Assembly (NCBI GenBank): GCA_900073065.1
Contig: FJOG01000003.1
Location: forward strand, 1,103,389 to 1,167,388
Reading direction: 5' to 3'
Length of the DNA: 64,000 nt
From: Phialocephala subalpina
Lineage: Eukaryota > Ascomycota > Leotiomycetes > Helotiales > Mollisiaceae
Shown here: piece by piece, positions 46,392 to 54,662 of the stretch
How positions within the stretch are numbered: the first letter of the stretch is position 1
Layout of the letters: every line of letters begins with the position of its first letter
The notes under the pieces: generated by a model
Told to the model about the DNA's origin: nothing
What the model saw: only the letters and a program-made list of their open reading frames with translations
Database searches by the model: none
Made by a program: the position numbers and the translations under genes

Positions 46392-47165
46392 CTAGGTCTT
46401 TGTTTTCTCTCGAGATTTATTCTTCTCCCTCTCCTCCAGAGCTTTCAACAAGTGCTCCCGGTACCACACCACCTCGTCCCTAGCAAGTCTCCTCGCATCC
46501 TCCTCCAACTCCTTCAGTCCCTCCATCGCAGCATCAGACAGATGTCCATGAAGCGCCGACTTCCTTTCCCACACAGCTCGCCGATTACTCAGATCATCCT
46601 CAACATCCTTCTTGCAACCTTCGAGGGTCGATTGGATGGTCTCGAGCTCTGTCTCCAAGAGGCCCTTCTTAAAAAATAGCTCCTGGAGTTTAGTTCTGGC
46701 TTTTTCGAGCCCGACGGTTGCAGGTGGTGGGGGAGGTGGGAGTTGAGCAGCTCTCCATACTGGAGGTGGTGACGGCCCCAAGTACCTGGCACCGAGTGCG
46801 CGGATCTCGAAGAGCTCGACATCGATTTGCTTGGCTGCAATGTCAAGTTCCAGTAAAGAAAATTCCTCAAGTCTAGCCTAGCGGTTTTACTCAATGACGG
46901 AGGGGATATACTTGAGTTCGAGTTCATCTTGTTCGATAAGTTTCTCGAAGGCGATTCTCTCGTCGGCGAACTGTGAGCAGTGGTTGTCGATCTCCAACTC
47001 TTTATCTTCGATGTCTTGTTGGAGTGTTAAGGCCATCGCTTCTAGTTGGGAGATGTCGAGGTGGAGAGATTCGAGTTCGGTGTGGTAGGTGCCGGGGATC
47101 TGAGATTTGGGACATGGCTTACCGTAGAGCTTGTTGTAGGTGGCGATTTGGTAGTTGGACGTCAT
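46392..47165 (-). CDS. Coiled-coil protein B, function unknown
   Basis: Two exons (47165-46912, 46872-46392) give 244 residues. The N-terminus reads NKLYGKPCPKSQIPG, followed by long helices (SQFADERIAFEKLIEQ). After a 39-nt intron the frame continues with EEFSLLELDIAAKQID, a Pro-rich loop (LPPPPPPATVG) and a charged helix ending VVWYREHLLKALEERE. The intron is short but removes two in-frame stops and restores the frame. Paralogous to the broken gene A about 1.3 kb away. No known domain; perhaps a structural or scaffold protein. Confidence 0.65.
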
Positions 47166-47459
47166 TCTTGGTAGATGAGGTGGATTCTCGGGATATGTAG
47201 ATATTAACGGAGCGGTAGCTGTGAAGTAGTCTAATAAGCTGAGTTGGATAAAGTCGAGAGTGTTGAAGTTGGATGATGTGGATAAGGAGGAGAAGACCCA
47301 ATATGGAACTCAAACTCAACATTTTATACTCAATTGGCATATCCTGTCTCTAGAGACGTCCTATCGTCTTGGGACGAAATCCTTCCAACGAAAACAAAGG
47401 CATTGTGTTGGCCCTGAAAGACTCATCACGTGCGGACGCAAAACAACCCGTACGTCAAT

Positions 47460-47697
47460 AAAAGCGATTGTTATAGGCACTGCTGAAGTCTTGAGTTACG
47501 AGGACATTATTAAAGCACAACAAAAACGTGACATGAAAGATGTAGAGACTGTTGCAGTTAGAGGGCGGCGGACAAAGCGTAATAGAGCTTCGTCCAAAAT
47601 TATAGGGTACAAAAGCCGTAACTATGAACGAGATGAAGCAGTAGAAGAGATCAAAGCGTTAAGCATGGAGGAGTATTGTTCTGTATTGAAATTTTAG
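47460..47697 (+). mobile_element. pogo/Fot-type transposase C-terminal relic
   Basis: The frame ending at TAG 47697 reads AEVLSYEDIIKAQQKRDMKD, then VRGRRTKRNRASSK. This matches the tail that follows the DDE domain in fungal pogo/Fot-like transposases ('SYEDI..A..KR..K' and a basic stretch). No DDE residues are present, and the frame further upstream (from 47260) is not recognisably transposase. It ends 24 bases left of the inverted repeat at 47722, but that repeat points the wrong way to be its own right end. Confidence 0.5.
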
Positions 47698-47721
47698 CAA
47701 TTCGTAATCGTAATTACCGTA

Positions 47722-47764
47722 CAGTAGAAGGCGAAATGGGTGTCGCTAGTTTTTCAGTTAATTA
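47722..47764 (+). repeat. Left terminal inverted repeat
   Basis: 43 bp, pairs with 49155-49197 at 39 of 43 positions; preceded by TA. Confidence 0.75.
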
Positions 47765-48050
47765 TTTTTAGCGGGGTCCATTTCCAGACACTTGTGGCTG
47801 TGTACCTCTGCCTGGTTGTACTCCAAAGGTACCGCTGCTAATTATCATCGCAGAGCGGAGCCAATTCTTGCCCTTACGCTCAAGTCTACAAGTACACAGT
47901 CTGGATAACTTTGCACTACAGTTGCATTTGATTTCGGCTTCCTCTTTTGTATACTCTTAAATTTTGAATACAGTAGCGTTCGACTCGGCTTACTTAGCCA
48001 ATTCATCAAGACCACGTTTCGCGGACAGCATTCCGTCCTGGAGTTGAGCA

Positions 48051-48932
48051 TTAGACATAAATGACCATTATTAAGAAACCAAGAGTGGGGCTCACCAGAA
48101 GTATTGACGGCAACCAACTGGCAATACGTATTATAGTTGCTATATTGCCCCTATACACCAGCCCAGTTTTTTCCTTTAATACATCAGCTACCACCCTTGA
48201 TGCATATATCTCAGCAGGCGTCATTTCTGGATCCAGTTTTCCCTCGGCCGTGTCTGCAAGCGTAGAAACGATACGTGAGTAGATGGACTTCGGAGGTAAC
48301 TGGAATTCTCCTGGTTTCTTGTAAATATCCGCTTGGACACAACCCGTCACAAGAGTCAACACCCTCACATGGAAAGGTGCTAACTCTAGACGAAGCGTTT
48401 CGCCCATAGTGTTGAGTGCGGATTCAGATGCTGCGTAAAGTCCTAGGAAGGAAGTTAGCTTCTTTGCTGAAACTACGAGTTTGGAGAATTTACCGAGCCA
48501 TGGAGTGTTAACAAGTCCAGCAATGGAGCTCATATTGACCACCACACCTCTATTCCGGATAAGCTGAGGAGTGAAAGCCTTGACCATCGCCAAGGTACCC
48601 CATATGTTAATGTCGAATAGTCTCTTGCCTTCGACTATGGAAGAGTCCACCAACGGCATAACGAACTCGACTCTAGCGCTGTTCATCAAGACATCCAAGC
48701 CTTTGCCTGAAGTACGAGCTTGTACGAATTCCACTGCTTCCGCAATGGATGCTTCTGATGTGAGGTCTAGATTAAGGATGTGCACACTTTGAAGTTTCGA
48801 AAGATCTGCTGCCTTTTCAGGATCTCGTACAGCAGCAAAAACAGTGAAGCCTTTCTGCTGAAATGCCACCACCAGTGCTGCGCCAATTTGGCCGCTACTA
48901 GCGCCTGTAACAAGAACGGATTTTTCTGCCAT
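48051..48932 (-). CDS. Short-chain dehydrogenase/reductase, AYR1-like, with altered active site
   Basis: Two exons (48932-48494, 48442-48051) give 276 residues. The NADP motif is SVLVTGASSGQIG (residues 5-17). The segment order (DINIWGTLAMVKAF, VNMSSIAG, LRLELAPFHVRVLTLVTG) and a hydrophobic C-terminus match fungal 1-acyl-dihydroxyacetone-phosphate reductase-like SDRs of the ER or lipid droplets. Two key sites are changed: the active-site Tyr149 is followed by AASE, so the YxxxK lysine is Glu153, and the usual NNAG is NSAR. Activity is therefore doubtful, yet the frame is intact. The 51-nt intron has no stop and keeps the frame if retained. The ATG at 48932 is preferred over an upstream GTG. 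Confidence 0.82.
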   Translation of the reverse strand: MAEKSVLVTGASSGQIGAALVVAFQQKGFTVFAAVRDPEKAADLSKLQSVHILNLDLTSEASIAEAVEFVQARTSGKGLDVLMNSARVEFVMPLVDSSIVEGKRLFDINIWGTLAMVKAFTPQLIRNRGVVVNMSSIAGLVNTPWLGKFSKLVVSAKKLTSFLGLYAASESALNTMGETLRLELAPFHVRVLTLVTGCVQADIYKKPGEFQLPPKSIYSRIVSTLADTAEGKLDPEMTPAEIYASRVVADVLKEKTGLVYRGNIATIIRIASWLPSILLVSPTLGFLIMVIYV

Positions 48933-49154
48933 GATTTGTTCTGCCACTATTTAGAGTTGGAGGAAGTGGGGAGGGGAGAGAGGAACACCGCTATATAAGC
49001 ATTTTCATTTTTTTAAGACACCTAGCACACGTAAGCTTACAATCCCCCTCTGCGCAAATGTCTCCACTATTTTACAGCCACATTCCAGGGCATTCCAATG
49101 TACACACCACCTTCCTAATAAGTATTTAATAAAGATTTGATTTTTGGTATTTTC

Positions 49155-49197
49155 TAATTAATTAAAAAACTAGCGACACCCAATTCACCTTCTACTG
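49155..49197 (-). repeat. Right terminal inverted repeat
   Basis: Reverse complement of 47722-47764 with four differences; followed by TA. Confidence 0.75.
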
Positions 49198-49254
49198 TAC
49201 TGTAAAATCGAACAAGCATTATTTGAATCTCTTGAATTGAGTGTCAAAAAGCTG

Positions 49255-50012
49255 GTGTCATTTAGCCCAACGTACAACCTCCTCAGGATCTTCTAACGGT
49301 TCATGCATCTACCCACTATGGCGCCATGTCCACGTTGGCCAGAAGAAAGCATCAGGAGCTAGGGCGCAAATTTCATTGGGGATATCTTACTCCATATTCT
49401 TCGGTTGGACTACGCTATGCTCATTCCACTCCTGGGAAAAATCAACAGGCTTCCCGCTTTCGCTTTCGCTTTCGTACACGTCTAACCATCGCTGGATAAA
49501 CGTCGCGTTCGCTCGTCCTTTAATTTTGATTGCACGGTCGCTCATAACCACAAGAAATGGTGAAAGGTACAACTATAGATTGAGTGTACCTATGCTAATA
49601 TACATCTCAATCTCTTGTCCTGCAAGTCTCCAATCTCAAACAACCAAATAAAGAATAGCAAACACGTGATCTGGGCTTCCAGAACCAGCTAATGACGGCG
49701 TTGCACAATCCGGCACGGTTACCGCCCTCGTGGCCCATGACGACGTCGCGAGGTCCATGAAGTAGGTCCGTAAAAGGCTTCAGGGCAAACACATCTATGT
49801 CAAGATAGATGCCGCCTTGCTCACGAAGGATCTGCAGCCTTAAAATATCTGAGACGTGAGCGTCGTGGGTGCCTGGGCTCTTCTTATCACGCTCTTTGTA
49901 CATCTGTTGCGGCAAGGTTTCGGGCGCATGATACTCGAGAGTAATATTGGGTTTTAGTCTCTGGATCCAGTGGTTGGATATTTCAGACGCTCCAGGTGCA
50001 GGCAGCTTGTCA
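49255..50012 (-). pseudogene. GT32 (DXD) glycosyltransferase, broken
   Basis: The piece at 50012-49620 reads NHWIQRLKPNITLEYHAPE, then SDILRLQILREQGGIYLDID with the DXD metal site and DVVMGHEGGNRAGLCNAVI. It then shifts frame (continuing AGSGSPDHVF one frame over). The C-terminal piece at 49572-49255 reads ANATFIQRWLDVYESE, QEWNEHSVVQPK and DAFFWPTWTWRHS, followed by an in-frame TAG and MHEPLEDPEEVV. Members transfer mannose or other sugars in the Golgi (Och1/capsular type). The N-terminal membrane anchor is missing. Confidence 0.7.
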
Positions 50013-50141
50013 GCTTGAATTGGATGTCAGCCTTAAACGGCTAGTCGTGGTGGGCTTCACCAAAATTGGCTGTGGTCACTTGGATTATCACGTTCGCAAG
50101 CAAAAACAACCAAATTAGCATCATCACAACATCAAGCAAAG

Positions 50142-50373
50142 ATGTGTGTAATCATCAAGTACGAGTGCAAGTGCGGGCACGGGGAGCGACGTCTTCAGAC
50201 GTGCCTGTGAAGAGGACCCGTGCCTAGACTACGTTCATGGACCGGCTACCCTGACCTCCACGAGGTCGGCCGGCCCAGTCATGCAGATGAAGTGTCCTAA
50301 GTGTCAAAGCCACTCTGAGAAGAGCAGCTCTGACAAAAAGGACGCTGATAAGCCATGCTGTGTGGTGCAGTAA
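50142..50373 (+). pseudogene. Small Cys-rich protein, copy 1 (frameshifted)
   Basis: The ATG at 50142 opens MCVIIKYECKCGHGERRLQTC and stops at 50210. One base over, the frame continues CEEDPCLDYVHGPATLTS to MKCPKCQSHSEKSS and ends CCVVQ at TAA 50373, a C-terminus that resembles a CaaX-like lipidation tail. The whole pattern (Met-Cys, CGH, CPKC) fits a family of short fungal proteins of unknown role. The shift near 50205 could be an indel, an undetected intron or an assembly error. Confidence 0.45.
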
Positions 50374-50862
50374 GGTGAGAGAGTAGACTTCTGCTCAAGC
50401 AACAGATTCGGGGACACGTGTGTGACCCAAGATAAACAATGAAAGAACGTTCAACGACATGAACAAACTGTGCCATTTTGAAAGTTATATATATGACTTG
50501 GTTATGAGAAGAATTACTTATGAGACGAATGAGCGTTGAGTAAGAGGTATGAATCAGCGGATACATCGTTTACTGCCTTTGTGTGATAAATGACAACGGC
50601 AATGATACGCGGCCTTTGATCCCCACTTGGAGGATTATCGGCTGTTCTATTCTAAGGTCAGCCGGAACGACACAAAATCTTTGTTTCTAAACAATGAAAC
50701 AATGCAATAATGTAATTATAGAATAATAAAAATGCTACCGGCACACTCTCTCGGCTCTCAACCACATCTCACTTCACTTCTGAAACTCAACGCATACTTC
50801 TTACATAGCACAACTGAAAGTACCAAGTCAACGCTAAGTCAAACAAGAAGTACAAATCACAA

Positions 50863-51075
50863 AGGTGTGTACAGTTACGCATTCCCAATACGCCTGCGGG
50901 CACGTTACTGAGCACTTCCACCGGTGCCTGCACCAACAAAAATCGAGGCTTTCATGAACTGCATTCTTTGACCTCGAGGAGGTCATTGAAATCGTGGAAG
51001 GCAAGTGTCCTCAGTGCGCAGCACGAGCTGGAGTATTCAGTAGCGCAATCCAGTGGATTCATAGTAGATTTGCAT
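50863..51075 (+). pseudogene. Small Cys-rich protein, copy 2 (degenerate)
   Basis: The frame CTVTHSQYACGHVTEHFHRC near 50865 and the piece GKCPQCAARAG near 51000 correspond to the CGH and CPKC parts of copy 1, at about the same spacing. No ATG opens the frame (gtg in its place), and stops occur between the pieces. Flanking downstream sequence also resembles that of copy 1. Confidence 0.45.
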
Positions 51076-51416
51076 GAGGAGAAAGTTCTGCTGAAGCAAG
51101 AAAGTAAAGTAAGTCAGTCAAAAGTGACTTGACTCTAGAAAGACAATGAAATTATATTCATCGCGAAACATAATTCTCTGTACCATTTTGAAACCGATAT
51201 AGTTGACCAAATCATCGAAAGTAGTGACAGATGGGACAGGAATTGAAGCAATAAATAGGGAAGTTGCTCCCTTTGTGAGAGAAGTGACAATGGCAAAGAT
51301 CCTTTGATCCCCGCTTGTAGACTCGCAAGTGTGCAAAGAGCTGAATCAACGGACAATGGTGCCAATTCCATATTGAGATCATCGTATTTCGGGTCGTAAT
51401 TGATGAGAGACTCTCG

Positions 51417-52422
51417 TCAGGTGCTCTTCACCAACAAAGGCAGCTGCTCCATCAATGTCTCGACCGCCCACGTCAATGTCGTCTCCATATCAACGTCCAA
51501 TCCACCCTGCTGACACTTGATATTCCACTCCTTCAGAAGATCTTCCTTGAAGTCGCCTTCAACATCCTCACCCTTGAACATCCACTTGTGATCCTCGACG
51601 TAGTTTGGCCAGACAATCTTGTCGACATATCCAGGTGGATCTTCCCAAAATCCCTCGAGCGTGATATACCCGCTTCGTGCTTCTCGTCGTGCTTTAGCTT
51701 TCGCATAGCTTACGCGGAGGAAGAGTTTGATGTCCATAGCTGGTTGGACAGTGGCCATAGATTTGGAGTAGAGGAGAAAGCCGTCGAAGACACAGAGTCG
51801 GATTGCTTTAGGAGAATTTTCGAGAATGCCAAAGCCAGGATTACCGAATGTTGTCCAGGTTTTGACCCGCGCTTTGAGATTATCGATTGCTACATTTGAT
51901 ACTGGACATTCTCCGACAGAGTTTTGATCTTCTTTCGAGTCGAGATCGGGCTTGAGGTGATCAGCATTGTGAGATTTCCGGCTGAAGCAGAGTTGACTGA
52001 CTGGGAATGTGCCATTTTGACGTATATGCTCCAAAGCCTTGGCGATATCTGGAATATTTAAGGATTCTGCACAGTCCCAGTCAAGCAAGTCATTCTTCTT
52101 TGGGAGCCTGGTAGATGTCAACTTTTGTCTTTTAAAGATGAAGGCACGTGGAGTGAGTCAGGAAGATGAAGACAACGAGAACAAGTTACTGAAGCCGAGG
52201 AGACTCACTTGAGTATGAACTTATAAATTGACATCTATGGGATCAGATCCAAGATTGAGGGCAGTAATAAAGCACTCACTCCACTTCCGCTCGATAGAAA
52301 TCATCTTCATGTAACACGAACGTGTTCGGGAAGATGTCTCGAAGCAGGCGCGCTAGAGTCGTCTTGCCACTCGATGAGCAGCCGCTGAGACCGACCACTA
52401 TGGCTTTGCGACCATCTGCCAT
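51417..52422 (-). CDS. Nicotinamide riboside / uridine kinase family protein
   Basis: Two exons (52422-52280, 52107-51417) give 277 residues. The P-loop is GLSGCSSSGKTT (residues 11-22), followed by FVLHEDDFYRAE, the substrate-binding acid region, and DLLDWDCAESLNIPDIAKAL, all typical of NRK1. Fungal NRK1 phosphorylates nicotinamide riboside to NMN in NAD salvage, in the cytosol. I start at the ATG at 52422 because MADGRKAIVVGLSG fits the family; the frame is open further, to 52497. The 172-nt intron is the longest ordinary one in the window. Confidence 0.88.
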
Positions 52423-53238
52423 CTTGAGGTAACTTTTGTGAAAGATGAAGGTTGAAGTGAAGTCTCGGAAGTTGAGGGCATGCTCGCTTAGAGGCACATT
52501 TATAGCCTGGCGCTAACCAGATTGAGGTTTAATTGCGCCCAGACGAGCTTCGAGACGGAGACTAAGTTTTGTTAAATTATATCTTCTCTCTACTCTATAT
52601 CAGCATCCTAAATGATGTACTCAATTGACCAACGAAGAAGAATCTTGCTCGCATCTTCCCCAAAAGGCATTCATCACCAAGCTAGTCTGCTTCCGGTCTA
52701 GTGTCTGAGCCCGGCGCTTGTTTTAGAGCCGCGTCTTGATTCTCAGACATCTTCAGCATTCCAAATACTTTTTCAAGACCACTTTTCAGAGTTTTGCACT
52801 CTTTAGTACGCACGATGTCATACACCGACCTAGGTCGAGTCCATACATTCTCCTCTTCTATTCGATTATCCGACAATCCGATGCTGGCTAATTCTCTAAA
52901 GGTCAGAACTCGAAGATGGCCTTTGGGTGAAGAAAACTTTGGGCCGATCGAACTCCTGTCACCACAAACAGCATGAATTAACCGCCTTCTTCATTGCTTC
53001 AATGACAGAAGTAGCTGTAGAACTTTCGGCTTTTCAAATTTCATTGACCTCTAGCAAGTTGCTAGACGAATGCGTCGCTCCCTCGATGTTGAACGTCATC
53101 GGTTGTGATATCATCAGATGTCGACATCTCCGCTGCCAAAGTGTGGACAACAGCTATATATGGCACTGTTTGTACAGACTTCATTTCGTCAATCACATCT
53201 ATTGTTGCACATAACTCAAATTTAGGTTCCTGCTCAAC
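52423..53238. other. Intergenic region with an unassigned minus-strand fragment
   Basis: A minus frame from about 52970 to 52682 is open for some 95 codons (LTFRELASIGLSDNRIEEE, VWTRPRSVYDIVRT) and protein-like, but it has no evident start or domain. It may be a small gene or a remnant. Confidence 0.3.
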
Positions 53239-54295
53239 ATGGTCTCTAAAGAACTTCCCACAGTTGGTACTCGTACGAAACTCGACCTTGAACTCAAGAC
53301 GTTCCTCTCCAAAAACCCCGAGCTTCACCTCGGCGGAATCGGCGACTTCCACGAAGAGCGCTCTGACCACACGAAAGTTTTCGGCTTCCACTCCCTTCCC
53401 AAGGGACAACAAGCACCCATCCAATCCGTCGAGTTCACCGCCATTCGCGGCCCCCATGGCACGATCCCTCTGCGAATCTTTTACCCGAAATCCGGCGAAG
53501 GGAGAAAAAGGGCTGGAGATGCTGGTGCATTGATATACTTCCACGGCGGAGGCTACACAATAGGAACAGTTGATGAATTTGAGAATGGATTGAGGATCGT
53601 GGCAGAGGAGTCCGGTTGCTAGGTCTACGCTGTTGAGTACCGACTTGCTCTCGAATGGCGTTTCCCTACACAATTGGATGAATATGTTGCTGTAGCAGAA
53701 TGGCTACACGGTTCGGGAGGAAAGGAGAGAGGAGTCAGCAGCGAAAAGGTGATGGGTGGTGGAGATTCTGCCGGTGGGAATATGACCACCGCTGTGAGTT
53801 TGAGGTTGAGGGATGAGGGAAAGAAGCCTTTGGTTGCGCAGATCCTGCTCTATCCCGAGGCGAGACTGCCGTTCGACACACCTGCTGCGTCTGAGAATAA
53901 CTCGGAATTGTATTTGGAATGTAAGTTGGGACATAACGCTTGGGACTTTGATGCTGAGCTAAGAATTTCTAAGCAATGGTATATTCTCTTTCGCAGACCA
54001 TTACCTACCCCGCGGTACCCCGCCAACACACAAGTACGTCTCTCCAGGCATCCAGTCGAACGACACCTTGAAGAACGTACCACCGGCGGCTGTCTTCACT
54101 TGTGGCTTCGATCCACTTCGCGACGTCGGTGTCGAATATGGTACAAAATTGAAGCAAGCTGGAAACCAAGTAGCTTAGCATCACTTCGATACTCTTACAC
54201 ACGGCTTTCTCCAAATGGCACCTTGGAGTGAGGAAGCCATGAATGCTACAAAATTGGTTGCGAGCGAAATGAAGAGATTGGTCTATGGGAAATAG
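53239..54295 (+). pseudogene. Alpha/beta-hydrolase (HSL/GDXG esterase) with nonsense mutations
   Basis: The oxyanion motif ALIYFHGGGYTIG and the nucleophile motif MGGGDSAGGNMTT are intact, as is the C-terminal DPLRDVGVEYG...HGFLQMAPWS with the catalytic Asp and His. Two in-frame TAG codons interrupt it: at 53620-53622, where relatives have Gln before VYAVEYRLA, and at 54176-54178, where Trp before HHFDTLTHG is expected. The intron near 53931 cannot be joined to the expected frame without a one-base shift, unless a later AG is used. Probably once a carboxylesterase of about 340 residues. Confidence 0.8.
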
Positions 54296-54662
54296 ATGCA
54301 TGAGGATGCTTGAACTCCATTTCATTCGCCTTCTCGTGAGGCAAGCAAAACAGAATGCAACCTCATCCCTCGCTTCCTGAATCTCAAATCATTACGACGT
54401 AATTGATCGTCGATCTCGCTGGCTCCAATCGTAACTGAATGTGCTCTAAAACGGTTTCTCTCAAGCTCTCTTTAGTGAGCGGTCTAGAGAGACTATGTGC
54501 CACCAAGCTCTACTCGTTGACGCCCATCCACCTAGCTCGAACGGATCTTTCCAAACGATCCGACGTCATGTCAACATATAACTTTATTTTCCTCTCGCCT
54601 TCTTCAACATGAATTGTTCGCTCTCGCTCTCGTCAGCATCAGTTACTCAGCCCAAGGTGAAG
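54296..54662. other. Upstream region of the GMC gene
   Basis: About 370 bases; tataact at 54578-54584 is a possible TATA element, 80 bases before the preferred ATG. No gene. Confidence 0.4.

Larger units (their letters stand above)
47722..49197. mobile_element. TIR-bounded unit carrying a short-chain reductase gene
   Basis: The left end (47722-47764) begins cagtagaaggcgaaatgggt. The right end (49155-49197) is its reverse complement, with 4 differences in 43 positions. The outer edges are each flanked by TA (47720-47721 and 49198-49199), the target duplication of Tc1/mariner-pogo elements. The unit is 1476 bp and its only gene is a minus-strand reductase (48051-48932); no transposase is inside. 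It could be a non-autonomous transposon that captured a gene, or two separate copies of a short element on either side of the gene. Confidence 0.55.

Noticed and set aside
47260..47459. Upstream part of the 145-codon plus frame as transposase
   Set aside because: Only the last 80 codons resemble a pogo/Fot transposase tail; the first part overlaps the promoter of gene B and has no family features.
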